This document shows positions 7,332 through 15,765 of a DNA stretch of 64,000 nucleotides, piece by piece. Each line of letters starts with the position of its first letter. Position 1 is the stretch's first letter. Source of the stretch: Rhizobium sp. C4 (GTDB lineage: Bacteria; Pseudomonadota; Alphaproteobacteria; Rhizobiales; Rhizobiaceae). The notes beneath the pieces are model-generated. The model was not told the origin of the DNA and did not search any database. It worked only from the letters and a program-made list of their open reading frames with translations. The position numbers were made by a program, and so were the translations under genes. The stretch is from NCBI RefSeq assembly GCF_021026315.1, contig NZ_JAJNCX010000011.1, positions 135,257-199,256 on the forward strand. Direction: 5' to 3'.

Positions 7332-8603
7332 ATGACTTCGAGAACCACTCTCAGCGAAATCCCTGCCGGATGCCCCATGCATCAGGCCGGAGAGCGTTTT
7401 CAGCCCTTCGAACACAAAGGTATGACAGACTTCTATGCGTCCGTGCGACCTGAGGTGCCGATCTTCTACGCCCCGAGCATCGACTGCTGGGTCGTTACCC
7501 GGCGGGAAGATGCGCTGGCGGTCCTGCGGGATCACGAACGCTTCTCGGCCTCGAACGCCACGGCACCGATCGTACCCTGGCCCGAAGAAATGCATCAATT
7601 CCTGCGGGATCAGCATTTCACCAATGAGAGCGTACAGGTTGCCTGCGACCCCCCCAGGCATACGCGCGGTCGCAATGCGGCGATGACATTTCTAAACATG
7701 AAGAAGTTTCAGAACTATGAGGCCGATGTCAGAGCTCTTGCCCGCTCATATATCAATGAAATCAGCAATAGCGGCAAAGACGTCGTCGATCTTGTGGAAT
7801 CCTTCACCTACGAATACCCCGCAAAGGTGGCCTTTCTTGTCCTCGGCGAAAAGCAACTTGACGCCCGCAAGCTGAAACAGTGGGCCGATCTGCGCATCAA
7901 GCTGATCTTTGGTACACTCACCCATGAACAGCAAATGGAGGCAGCGCGCGATCTGGCTGACTTCTGGCATTTTGCCAGTGCATTGGTCGAGCAGCGCAAG
8001 AAGCATCCTGGCGACGACTATCCAAGCGCATTGCTCGCCGCACGCGCCGGCGACGATTCCATTCTCACAGAAAACGAGGTCAAGAGCCTCGTGTTCGGGC
8101 TGCTTCTTGCAGCGCATGAGACGACAACGAACGCCGCCGGAAATCTGCTTTTCGAACTACTCAAGCGACCGATAACCTGGCAAGCGATCGTCGAAGATCA
8201 ATCCCTGATCCCAAACGCGGTCGAGGAAGGCCTGCGATACGCGACATCGACCATTGCCTGGCGCCGTCGAGCCAAAGTGGATGTGGAGATTGCGGGAGTC
8301 CAGCTTCCTCAGGGATCACAGATCCTGCTTTCACTAACTTCGGCCAACCGTGATGAGAAGCAGTTTACCGATGGAGAGATTTTCGACATTGGACGCAGCA
8401 ATGCCCGATCCCACATCGCGTTCGGAAACGGCATTCATCACTGCCTGGGCGCACCGCTGGCGCGGATGGAATTGCGCATCCTGCTTGAGGAGTTGACCAC
8501 CGCTTTCCCGAAGATGCGGCTGGAGGACGAGGAGTCGATCAGCTTTCTCCCGACATTGTCGTTCCGCGGGCCAGATCGTCTACCGGTTCGGCTGAACGGA
8601 TAA
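7332..8603 (+). CDS. Cytochrome P450 (class I, bacterial, ferredoxin-dependent)
   Basis: This soluble heme monooxygenase has 423 residues and no membrane anchor. Visible motifs are the I-helix AAHETTT (acid-alcohol pair for O2 activation, about residue 262), the K-helix EGLR (ExxR) with the following meander, and the heme-ligand loop FGNGIHHCLG with the cysteine at about 372. The start has GGGAGGT eight bases upstream. The [2Fe-2S] ferredoxin follows 110 bases later, and a convergent gene encodes the ferredoxin reductase, giving a complete three-component P450 system. Operator sites place it in the GntR regulon. The substrate is unknown; it probably makes the first hydroxylation in the cassette A pathway. 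A looser relation to CYP116-type domains is suggested by the WVVTRRED strand but is not certain. Confidence 0.92.
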   Translation: MTSRTTLSEIPAGCPMHQAGERFQPFEHKGMTDFYASVRPEVPIFYAPSIDCWVVTRREDALAVLRDHERFSASNATAPIVPWPEEMHQFLRDQHFTNESVQVACDPPRHTRGRNAAMTFLNMKKFQNYEADVRALARSYINEISNSGKDVVDLVESFTYEYPAKVAFLVLGEKQLDARKLKQWADLRIKLIFGTLTHEQQMEAARDLADFWHFASALVEQRKKHPGDDYPSALLAARAGDDSILTENEVKSLVFGLLLAAHETTTNAAGNLLFELLKRPITWQAIVEDQSLIPNAVEEGLRYATSTIAWRRRAKVDVEIAGVQLPQGSQILLSLTSANRDEKQFTDGEIFDIGRSNARSHIAFGNGIHHCLGAPLARMELRILLEELTTAFPKMRLEDEESISFLPTLSFRGPDRLPVRLNG

Positions 8604-8632
8604 GATGAGAGTAAACCGGTGAGAATAAAACC

Positions 8633-8657
8633 GCCCGGCTGATCATTCTTGCCGGGC
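8633..8657 (+). terminator. Weak hairpin between the P450 and ferredoxin genes
   Basis: GCCCGGC (8633-8639) pairs with GCCGGGC (8651-8657) over an 11-base loop, with no following T-run. It may act as an attenuator or mRNA stabiliser that sets the P450 to ferredoxin ratio rather than as a full terminator. Confidence 0.4.
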
Positions 8658-8713
8658 ACATGCATCCTATCCATTACCCTTCAGCGCCTATCTGTGGAAA
8701 CACGGGACATTTC

Positions 8714-9037
8714 ATGCCAAAACTCACCTTCATATCCTCCTCCGGAGATCGACACGAAATTGCCGCCTCTAATGGCGCGTCCGTCATGGAATGCGCCATA
8801 GAACATGGGATCGAAGGCATCGTTGCCGAATGCGGTGGCTCCATGTCGTGCGGAACGTGCCACGTCTATCTTGATCGGGAAACTTACGAGCGTCTGGGCA
8901 CCCCACCCACAGCTGAAAACGATCTGCTCGACTTCGTGAATGCGCCTCGTCGCCCGACCAGCCGCCTCAGCTGCCAAATCAAGGTGGACGAACATCTTGA
9001 CGGCGCGGTCATTTCAGTTCCGCAAAGCCAATACTAG
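8714..9037 (+). CDS. [2Fe-2S] ferredoxin, adrenodoxin/putidaredoxin type
   Basis: From the ATG at 8714 the protein has 107 residues, the family's usual length. The cluster ligands are visible as C-x5-C-x2-C (ECGGSMSCGTC, cysteines near residues 39, 45 and 48) and a fourth cysteine in RLSCQIK near residue 85. This spacing is that of vertebrate-type ferredoxins which feed electrons to class I P450s. The longer upstream frame adds a leader not seen in the family. It lies directly behind the P450 gene and converges with the ferredoxin reductase, so it is the electron carrier of that system. Confidence 0.92.
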   Translation: MPKLTFISSSGDRHEIAASNGASVMECAIEHGIEGIVAECGGSMSCGTCHVYLDRETYERLGTPPTAENDLLDFVNAPRRPTSRLSCQIKVDEHLDGAVISVPQSQY

Positions 9038-9087
9038 CCAGCAAAAGGTAGACACCGGCTTCGCGACCAAGAGGAAAAGCAGAAACA

Positions 9088-9119
9088 GCCTCCGTCGGAC
9101 TTTGGCGCCCGACGGAGGC
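9088..9119. terminator. Bidirectional terminator between convergent ferredoxin and reductase genes
   Basis: An 11-base perfect stem GCCTCCGTCGG (9088-9098) / CCGACGGAGGC (9109-9119) with a 10-base loop sits between the two convergent stop codons. Confidence 0.75.
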
Positions 9120-9151
9120 CTTCAGTGCCGCCGCTCTCCTCTTTCCACGCA

Positions 9152-10357
9152 TCATATATCAATCAGCATGCGCAGGACCTGCGGGCCCTGCCTGATTTGC
9201 TCTGCGGTCGGTTTTGCCGAAGCAGCCAGCAGCCTGCGCGCCAGCACGTGCTCGGCCGGATTGTTGATGGTCTCGACTGCCACCAGATCTGCACCACGCA
9301 GATGATAGACCGCGAGGCGGCCCGGTTCGTCGCGCACGATCCGTTCTGTTGAACCGGACGATAATCCGGCGATCTGCAATTTTGCAGGCCCTATGTCAGA
9401 CCAGAACCATGGGATTGACTGATAGGGTTCTACTCGCGAAGTAGCGATACATCTGGCGACGTGACGAGCCTGGTCGGTGGCGTTCTGGACGCTTTCAATC
9501 CTCAATCGTGTTCCGTCTTCGCGAGACGTCACATTTGCGACGTCGCCGATTGCCCAAACGCCGGGCGATGTTGTCCGTAGAGCGGGATCGACCAAAATGC
9601 CATTGTCAGTGGCGAGAGACGGGGAATGCGCGAGCCTCACCTCCGCGTCCGCACCGATACCGACCACGACGAGATCGGAAGCAACTCTGCCGCGATTGGT
9701 CTCAATCCCGATGACGCGCCCTTCTTTGCAATCCACATTGATGATTTGAGTGTTGCTCAGGATCTCGACATTCATTTCTTCAAGAACAGCCTCAACCGCC
9801 GCAGAGATTTCTGCAGCGGCTACGCGCTTGAGCACGCGATCGGCGGCTTCCAGCACGACAACGTCCCGCCCGGTTGATCGAAGCGACGCAGCAAGCTCGA
9901 GACCAATGAATCCTCCGCCAACGATCACGACGCGGCGGGTCTCCATCATCGCCGCTCGCAGCGCATAAGCATCCGCCAGGGATCGCAGGGAAAATACGTT
10001 GCTGGCCTTCGGCCAGGCTGTGAAACTGCGGTTGCGCGATCCGGTCGCAAGAACCATGTGCTCATAGGAGAGACGCTGTCCACTCTCCAAAGCGACCTTC
10101 CGACCGACAATATCGACATGCGATGCGCGCCCGGCAATTCTCTCGATCTTGCGATCGTCATAGGCGGATGCGGGACGAAGCGGCATTGGTCTCGCGTCGC
10201 TCTGCTTGAGAAACGTCTTCGATAGCGGCGGTTTGTGATAAGGAAGCTCGCCTTCCGCGTCGATCAGGGTGATGGCCCCATCATAACCCTCATCGCGCAA
10301 GCTGATAGCGAGTTGGCTTCCGCCGTGGCCGGCACCGATGATGACGACACCGCTCAT
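9152..10357 (-). CDS. FAD-dependent ferredoxin reductase (rhodocoxin/putidaredoxin reductase type)
   Basis: This 401-residue NAD(P)H:ferredoxin oxidoreductase should reduce the neighbouring [2Fe-2S] ferredoxin for the P450. The N-terminus VVIIGAGHGGSQLA binds the FAD ADP moiety, YHKPPLSK follows as in the family, and VVIVGGGFIGLELAASLRS is the second Rossmann (NAD) site. VWAIGDVAN is the conserved C-terminal FAD motif. A reductase C-terminal domain follows. The ATG at 10357 has GGGAGGCGC upstream; an earlier ATG at 10384 lacks such a signal. It is the last gene of the minus-strand operon that starts with the acyl-CoA ligase at 15666. Confidence 0.9.
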   Translation of the reverse strand: MSGVVIIGAGHGGSQLAISLRDEGYDGAITLIDAEGELPYHKPPLSKTFLKQSDARPMPLRPASAYDDRKIERIAGRASHVDIVGRKVALESGQRLSYEHMVLATGSRNRSFTAWPKASNVFSLRSLADAYALRAAMMETRRVVIVGGGFIGLELAASLRSTGRDVVVLEAADRVLKRVAAAEISAAVEAVLEEMNVEILSNTQIINVDCKEGRVIGIETNRGRVASDLVVVGIGADAEVRLAHSPSLATDNGILVDPALRTTSPGVWAIGDVANVTSREDGTRLRIESVQNATDQARHVARCIATSRVEPYQSIPWFWSDIGPAKLQIAGLSSGSTERIVRDEPGRLAVYHLRGADLVAVETINNPAEHVLARRLLAASAKPTAEQIRQGPQVLRMLIDI

Positions 10358-10380
10358 GAGCGCCTCCCTGCGCAACCCGC

Positions 10381-11028
10381 TCAATACACGAACTGGATAT
10401 GAGCACGATGTCGGCTCGGTCTTTCAATCTCGGCCGCAACGGCAGCGGCAAAATCTTCGCCGCCAATGGCCGATTTTCCTTCCGGGTCAAAAAGCGCCAC
10501 CTCGTCACCCACACGATAGGTGCCTCGACGCTCGCCCGGGGCGAAGCCACCAAAGACGCGACCAGGGCTCATATAAAGCCAGTCAAGATCGCCTGGCGCC
10601 TCGGAAAGCAGGCATTCTAGTACGTCTGCTGTTTCTCGTGCTGCGACGGCAAACTCCGGCGCAACTGTGCCTGTATCTATGAATCGTTGGGCGTCGGGGC
10701 TGGGACGAAGCGCCGTGAAGCCGCCTACGACCAGCAAACGGGCCTTAGCCTGTGTCGCCAAACCGATGACGCCGCGATAAGCTCCGACCATTGCGCCCGC
10801 GAGCTCACCGCGCGGGGAGAGCGCACCGACAACAACATCGGCGCCCTGCAAAAGGGGTTTGACGGCCTCGATGTCGGTGATGTTCCCATGCCGATAATCA
10901 ACGCCTGCTACAGGCTCTGCCGTTCTCGAACGGCTGAAGGAGGTGACATGATGGCCGCGGGCAACAGCCTCGCGCGCGATGTGTCGACCTGCATAACCGG
11001 TTCCACCGATAACAACTATTCTAGCCAT
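10381..11028 (-). CDS. NAD(P)-binding protein, atypical SDR (NmrA/YwnB-like)
   Basis: The product is 215 residues and begins IVVIGGTGYAGRHIAREAVA, a glycine-rich GxxGxxG cofactor motif. The middle contains the aspartate strand NITD and VVVGALSPRG, and no YxxxK catalytic pair is obvious. This matches small atypical SDRs that bind NAD(P)H, some of which reduce flavins or quinones. It is co-transcribed between the VOC dioxygenase and the ferredoxin reductase. Its chemical role in the pathway is unknown; a reductase for a quinone-type intermediate is one possibility. Confidence 0.75.
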   Translation of the reverse strand: MARIVVIGGTGYAGRHIAREAVARGHHVTSFSRSRTAEPVAGVDYRHGNITDIEAVKPLLQGADVVVGALSPRGELAGAMVGAYRGVIGLATQAKARLLVVGGFTALRPSPDAQRFIDTGTVAPEFAVAARETADVLECLLSEAPGDLDWLYMSPGRVFGGFAPGERRGTYRVGDEVALFDPEGKSAIGGEDFAAAVAAEIERPSRHRAHIQFVY

Positions 11029-11073
11029 TTTGCCATTCCTCCCGGTCGTGTGTTTGTGGTGAGCAACGCCGCA

Positions 11074-11964
11074 TCAGGGTTCGAGCGCGAAAGGTATGCC
11101 GGCCGCCCGGTATTCCGGGCCTTCCAGCGGTCCCCAGAGGTTGCGCACCCGGCTTTCGGGACCGAGGGACCATGTGCGGGGCATATAGATGTCGTCGGAA
11201 TCGATGCGCTCCATTTCAATCGAGTTCTCGACCACGCAGCCGTTCGGGTCGGCGTAATAGGTGAAGATATTGTCCCCGGCCCCATGCCGCCCCGGTCCCC
11301 ACAGCATCGCGCGACCCTTGAGTGCAAGCGTGTCCGCGATCGTCGCGAGATCCTCGAAGCAGCGAACGTCGAATCCGTAGTGGTGAAGTTTCGCTTCCCC
11401 GGTGCCGATCGCGATCGTGTGATGGAAGCCGTCGGCAGCCCTGAACCATTGCAACTCATCATGCGTGGTGCGATCGGAAAGCTTCATCCCGAACACGGTC
11501 TTGCAAAAGGTGCCGAACTCTTTCGCGTCCGTAACGCGAATATTGACATGCTCCAGACGAACAGGATGCGCGCCGTGTCCCCCATATCGGGCGGTTTGGT
11601 CACGCGGCACGGGCGTATGCACTTCGAATATCGGCCCCTGCGGCGTGACAAAACGCACGGCCTTGTCGATATGGGGGAAATAAGACCGGTCGGACAGAAT
11701 TTCACAGCCGTTCTCGATCGCCCGCCGCCTCACTTCATCGACCGCGCCTGGATCAATTGCCTCAAGACCGAGGGCCAGAACGGCCTTGCGATTGCTTCTG
11801 AAATAGCCGACCTCATGCTTGCGGGTGTTGCTCGACAGGGTAACCAGACCTGGCGTCCGATCTACGATGCGAGGGCCGGAAATCTCGGCGAGATCCTGCG
11901 CCGAGCCTTCGGGATCGGGCGTGGCGAGCGCAATGTGGCCCATCTGACGAATAAGGTAGCTCAC
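11074..11964 (-). CDS. Vicinal-oxygen-chelate (type I extradiol dioxygenase-like) enzyme
   Basis: The 296-residue protein has two tandem VOC modules. The N-terminal half starts QMGHIALATPDP. The C-terminal half carries the candidate metal ligands: His in RLEHVNIRV, His in KLHHYGFDV and Glu in CVVENSIEME, the 2-His-1-carboxylate set of Fe(II) extradiol dioxygenases. Length and domain order match BphC/HsaC-type ring-cleavage enzymes. It lies between an FAH-family hydrolase and an atypical SDR, a typical meta-cleavage arrangement. I infer that it opens a catechol-like ring made by the cassette's hydroxylases; glyoxalase-type chemistry is the alternative. Confidence 0.8.
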   Translation of the reverse strand: MSYLIRQMGHIALATPDPEGSAQDLAEISGPRIVDRTPGLVTLSSNTRKHEVGYFRSNRKAVLALGLEAIDPGAVDEVRRRAIENGCEILSDRSYFPHIDKAVRFVTPQGPIFEVHTPVPRDQTARYGGHGAHPVRLEHVNIRVTDAKEFGTFCKTVFGMKLSDRTTHDELQWFRAADGFHHTIAIGTGEAKLHHYGFDVRCFEDLATIADTLALKGRAMLWGPGRHGAGDNIFTYYADPNGCVVENSIEMERIDSDDIYMPRTWSLGPESRVRNLWGPLEGPEYRAAGIPFALEP

Positions 11965-11993
11965 GATGAATCTCCTCCTGCTGCAGATCTGGA

Positions 11994-12866
11994 TCAGATT
12001 GCAAAATCTGCGGGTTCTTTGACGATCCCGTTCCTCAGGATGCCGATCCCGGAAATCTCGATCTCGACCTTGTCGCCAGCCTTCATCCAGAGCGGCGGCT
12101 TGTGGAATGCACCGACGCCACCGGTCGTCCCGGTGATGATCACGTCGCCCGGCTCAAGCGTGATGAAGCTGGAGCAATAGGAGACCAATTCCGGCACGTT
12201 GAAGATGAGATCATCGAGCGTAGCGTTCTGCACCTCCTCGCCGTTCAGCCGCGTTTTCAAGGTCTGCGCGGAGATATCCGGCAGTTCATCGGTGGTGACC
12301 AACCAGGGGCCAAATGCGCCCGTCTTGGGGAAATTCTTGCCCGGCGCAAATTGCTGAGAGTGGCGCTGCCAGTCGCGGACGCTGCCGTCATTGTAACAGG
12401 AATAGCCTGCAACGCGGTGCATGGCCTGCTCTGGCGTGACATAGCGACTGCGCTTGCCGATAATGACCGCAAGCTCACCTTCATAGTCGAACTGCTCCGA
12501 CACTTTCGGGCACAGCATATCCTCATTTGCTCCGACTTGCGTCTCGGCAAAACGGTTGAAAATCATCGGCTTTGTTGGGGTCTCGCGACCGGTTTCCTTG
12601 ATGTGGCTGGCATAATTGACACCCACGCAAAGGATCTTCGAGGGGTCCGTGATTACGGGCAGCAGACGGACATCGCCCCACGCGGCGGAGGGCTGCCCAT
12701 TTGCGCGGGATCTGGCATACTCAAGCCCGGAGGGATCGGCAAGCAGCGCTCGAAGCGAGGTATAACGATCGCCGAGATCAATGATACCGGTCGGTTTGGC
12801 GGCATCTCCCGTCACGAGACCGCAGCTCTCGCGACCACTCTTTTCAAGGTAGCTGATCAGTTTCAT
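11994..12866 (-). CDS. Fumarylacetoacetate hydrolase (FAH) family protein
   Basis: The product has 290 residues with the FAH C-terminal fold from about residue 75. The motifs ILCVGVNYASHIKE, the metal ligands EGELAVIIG and YNDGSVRDWQ, and ITGTTGGVG near the end are all those of FAH/2-hydroxyhepta-2,4-diene-1,7-dioate isomerase-type enzymes. Members hydrolyse or isomerise 1,3-diketo acids and ring-cleavage products, or decarboxylate oxaloacetate. Placed next to an extradiol-type dioxygenase, it probably processes the ring-opening product. The substrate cannot be assigned from sequence. Confidence 0.87.
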   Translation of the reverse strand: MKLISYLEKSGRESCGLVTGDAAKPTGIIDLGDRYTSLRALLADPSGLEYARSRANGQPSAAWGDVRLLPVITDPSKILCVGVNYASHIKETGRETPTKPMIFNRFAETQVGANEDMLCPKVSEQFDYEGELAVIIGKRSRYVTPEQAMHRVAGYSCYNDGSVRDWQRHSQQFAPGKNFPKTGAFGPWLVTTDELPDISAQTLKTRLNGEEVQNATLDDLIFNVPELVSYCSSFITLEPGDVIITGTTGGVGAFHKPPLWMKAGDKVEIEISGIGILRNGIVKEPADFAI

Positions 12867-12898
12867 TGGCGTTTCAATCCTCTCAAATCCCTATTGTG

Positions 12899-14152
12899 TC
12901 ACTTGCCGCCCAGAATGGTGACGACGGTTGCGGCTTCCTCGAAGCCCAGAAAGCCACCGCCGTTCTCGGCGATCGCCCATCTCGCACCCGGCACCTGCCG
13001 CGCTCCGGCCTCACCGCGCAATTGAGTGACGAGTTCGTGAACCTGAATGACGCCGGTGGCCCCGATCGGGTGCCCCTTGGAAAGGAGACCGCCCGAAGGG
13101 TTGACGGGAATGCGCCCGCCGAGCCGGGTGACTCCCTCTTCCGTCAGCCGCCCGCCATCGCCGCGGGCAGCAAATCCGAGGTTCTCTACCTGCAGGATTT
13201 CGGCAAAAGCCGTGGCATCATGCACCTCCGCCAGCGACATGTCCGAAGGGCCGACGCCCGCCTGTTCGTAAGCCTTCATCGCTGCCCGCCTCCCCAGATG
13301 ATTGTCAAAATCGTCGGCCAGGCGCGGACTGGAGGATGTCAGCGAACAGGCCGCGATACGAACGGCGCGTCTCGTCTCGAAACGATGAAGCGCGCTTCCG
13401 GTGCACAGAACCAACGCTCCCGCGCCGTCGCTGATGGGCGCACACATCGCCCGCGTGAAAGGCCATGACACTGGCTTATCGGCCAGAACTTCCTCAATCG
13501 TCATGTCGAAGCGGTATTGCGCGTCCGGGTTCAGCGTCGAATTGTGGTGGTTCTTGGCGGCTACGGCCGCGATCTGGCGCTGAGTTGTGCCAAAGCTTGC
13601 CATGTGGTGACGGGCAAAGGCCGCATATATGTCCATGAACACACTGCGTTCGGCCGCAGGTTCAACATCATCCGGAATGGGCGTTCCGTGGGCCAGAGCC
13701 AGTAATTGCTCAAGCTGCTGATCGAATTGCTGGACGTCGGTGCTCCCCTTGAAGGCGGCAAACATGCCTTGGCGATTGTCCGGGAAAAACATCTTCTCCG
13801 CCCCGACAACCAGCGCCACTTCGCCGAATCCCGCCTTGAGATACGCCATCGCATTGAGCAAGGCGGTGCTACCGCTGGCACAGGCGTTTTCAACGTTTGT
13901 CACGGGGATGCCAGCAATGCCGCTGGAACGCAGAGCCACCTCGCCGCGAATGCCGTTTTGCCCCTCAAGAAGAGCCTGACGTGTATTGGAAAACCAAGCC
14001 GCCTCGATAGCGGTCGGGTCTGCGAGGCCTGCGTCGGCGAGCGCCTTCCCCAAGGCAATGGCCGACAATTGTCGAACCGATCGATCCGGCTGTTTTCCAA
14101 GAGACGTAATGCCGGATCCGACAATATAGACTTGTTCCGCTTGCGACATCAT
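12899..14152 (-). CDS. Thiolase of the SCP-x/lipid-transfer type
   Basis: This 417-residue thiolase-fold protein cleaves or condenses acyl-CoA. The nucleophile is in VENACASGS (Cys near residue 89), EVHDATAFAEI supplies the first histidine region, and GHPIGATG the second. The second cysteine (CxG) of biosynthetic thiolases is absent: the region reads AIAENGGGFLG, as in lipid-transfer-protein thiolases which use a histidine there, although here Glu-Asn occupies the usual HN place. The start overlaps the stop of the acyl-CoA ligase gene (ATGA), so the two are coupled. Together they suggest CoA-dependent chain shortening of a side chain or ring-opening product. Confidence 0.85.
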   Translation of the reverse strand: MMSQAEQVYIVGSGITSLGKQPDRSVRQLSAIALGKALADAGLADPTAIEAAWFSNTRQALLEGQNGIRGEVALRSSGIAGIPVTNVENACASGSTALLNAMAYLKAGFGEVALVVGAEKMFFPDNRQGMFAAFKGSTDVQQFDQQLEQLLALAHGTPIPDDVEPAAERSVFMDIYAAFARHHMASFGTTQRQIAAVAAKNHHNSTLNPDAQYRFDMTIEEVLADKPVSWPFTRAMCAPISDGAGALVLCTGSALHRFETRRAVRIAACSLTSSSPRLADDFDNHLGRRAAMKAYEQAGVGPSDMSLAEVHDATAFAEILQVENLGFAARGDGGRLTEEGVTRLGGRIPVNPSGGLLSKGHPIGATGVIQVHELVTQLRGEAGARQVPGARWAIAENGGGFLGFEEAATVVTILGGK

Positions 14153-15666
14153 GCGCCCTCTCTCTCCAAGGCTTCGACCGCACTCAGCACGTCGCGGCGT
14201 GTCACCTTTCCCACCGGGTTGGTAGGCATTTCGCTCAGGAAATGGATGGCTTTTGGCGAGCGGACCGGCCCGACCTGCTCTCTGGCGAAGGCGATCAGTT
14301 CAGCCGGGGTAAGCCGGCTGTATTCTGCCTTGACCACCGCCGCTTCGACGCGCTCGCCCCAATAGTCGTCCTCGCGCGCAATCACCGTCACCTGCCGCAC
14401 GTCTGGATGCCGGGCAATGGCCGCCTCCACATCTGCGGGATACACATTGAACCCGCCGGAGATGATCACGTCGCGCGAGCGCCCTTTCAGGGTGAGATAT
14501 CCCCGTTCATCGAACGAGCCGAGGTCGCCTGTGTGCAGCCAGCCATTCACGATGGTTGATGCAGTCAAGTCGGGCCTGTTCAGATAGCCCCGCATGACGA
14601 GGTCCCCTTTCACCACCACTTCACCTGTCTCGCCGACCGGCAAAATATGGCCTCCCGGTCCCATGATCTGTACATCGTTATAGGGACAGGGCCGGCCGAC
14701 CGATCCGATGTTTTGCGCGTCGCACAACTCGCTGGCCGTCATCGCCGTGATCATGGTCGGCGCTTCGGTCTGACCGTATATGGCCGCCAGGCAGGGACCG
14801 AATACTTCTTGCGCTTGCCGGACCTTGGAGGATGGCATCGGCGCAGCCCCATAGATGAGGTGGCGAAGCGCCGGAAATTGCACCCCATTCTCGATCGCGT
14901 GATCCATCAGTGAATAGATCAATGTCGGGGGCATGAAGCTCGCGGTGATCCGTTGTTCAATCATCACATCGGATATGCGCGGCGCCTTGGCTCCATCCAG
15001 AAGGACGATGCATCCTCCGACAGCCAGAACCGGCAAGATGAATGTGCCCGCGCCGTGGGTCAGGGGAGCGACCGTCAGCATGCGCTCATCCTGACCAAAT
15101 CCGAAGACTGTCAGCATGCTCGCAATGCAGTTCATGAAGGCCCGATAGGGCTGCATCACGCCCTTTGGACTCCCTGTCGTGCCACCGGTAAACTTGATCG
15201 CCATGATCCCTTCATCGGGGTTCAAGACCTCGGTCGGATGACAGCCGGCATGTCGCTCGCATAGGGCTGCGATGCTGTCTCTGTCTTGTGCTCCACCAGC
15301 CGCAAGCACCAAAGGCAATTCAAGCTTCTCAAACAGCGGAAGGAACTCGTGATCCGTTACGACGAGCGACAGTTCGGACGCGGACGCGATGCCCTCAAGC
15401 TCCGCGCGCGAATTGCGGGGGTTAAGCGGAACCCAGGTGTGTCCCGAGGCAAAGATTCCCAGCATGGCGACGACGTGCTGCCAATTATTGTGCGCACAGA
15501 GGCCAATTCGCGCCTGTGGCTCAGGCAGCGTTTTCTGAAGATAGTCAGCGAAGGCATCGACATGCCGAGCAAGTTCTGAATAGGTAAGCGACAACTCACC
15601 ATCCACAAGCGCCACGCCTTGCGCGTTTATCCTCAGCCCGCGTTGGAGCATCTTGATCGGTATCAT
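14149..15666 (-). CDS. AMP-forming acyl-CoA synthetase
   Basis: This 505-residue adenylate-forming ligase activates a carboxylic acid to the acyl-CoA with ATP. Motifs in order are the phosphate loop FTGGTTGSPKGV (about residue 168), IYGQTEAP (A5), GWLHTGDLG with KGRSRDVIISGGFNVYP (A7-A8 hinge), and the C-terminal NPVGKVTRRD with the catalytic lysine. It is the first gene of the operon with the thiolase, the FAH hydrolase, the VOC enzyme, the atypical SDR and the ferredoxin reductase, read from a promoter carrying the GntR-regulon operator. Medium-chain, aromatic or cyclic acids are all possible substrates. Confidence 0.9.
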   Translation of the reverse strand: MIPIKMLQRGLRINAQGVALVDGELSLTYSELARHVDAFADYLQKTLPEPQARIGLCAHNNWQHVVAMLGIFASGHTWVPLNPRNSRAELEGIASASELSLVVTDHEFLPLFEKLELPLVLAAGGAQDRDSIAALCERHAGCHPTEVLNPDEGIMAIKFTGGTTGSPKGVMQPYRAFMNCIASMLTVFGFGQDERMLTVAPLTHGAGTFILPVLAVGGCIVLLDGAKAPRISDVMIEQRITASFMPPTLIYSLMDHAIENGVQFPALRHLIYGAAPMPSSKVRQAQEVFGPCLAAIYGQTEAPTMITAMTASELCDAQNIGSVGRPCPYNDVQIMGPGGHILPVGETGEVVVKGDLVMRGYLNRPDLTASTIVNGWLHTGDLGSFDERGYLTLKGRSRDVIISGGFNVYPADVEAAIARHPDVRQVTVIAREDDYWGERVEAAVVKAEYSRLTPAELIAFAREQVGPVRSPKAIHFLSEMPTNPVGKVTRRDVLSAVEALEREGA

Positions 15667-15698
15667 TTCATTCCCGCTAAATTTGGCTAGCCGACATT

Positions 15699-15726
15699 CT
15701 TATATTCTAGAATCTAACAATGTCAA
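15699..15726 (-). promoter_or_regulatory. Promoter with GntR-regulon operator before the acyl-CoA synthetase operon
   Basis: On the minus strand TTGACA (15726-15721) and TATAAG (15704-15699) are 16 bases apart. The perfect palindrome ATTCTAGAAT (15704-15713) lies in the spacer against the -10 box. The start codon is 33 bases further. Confidence 0.7.
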
Positions 15727-15765
15727 TCACGGCTGCCGGACATGCGGCGGATGATTTTCTATTTC

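Noticed and set aside
10687..12180. A 497-codon open frame on the plus strand opposite the VOC, SDR and FAH genes
   Set aside because: It is a mirror of GC-rich genes on the minus strand, lacks a ribosome binding site, and its translation has no family-like pattern.
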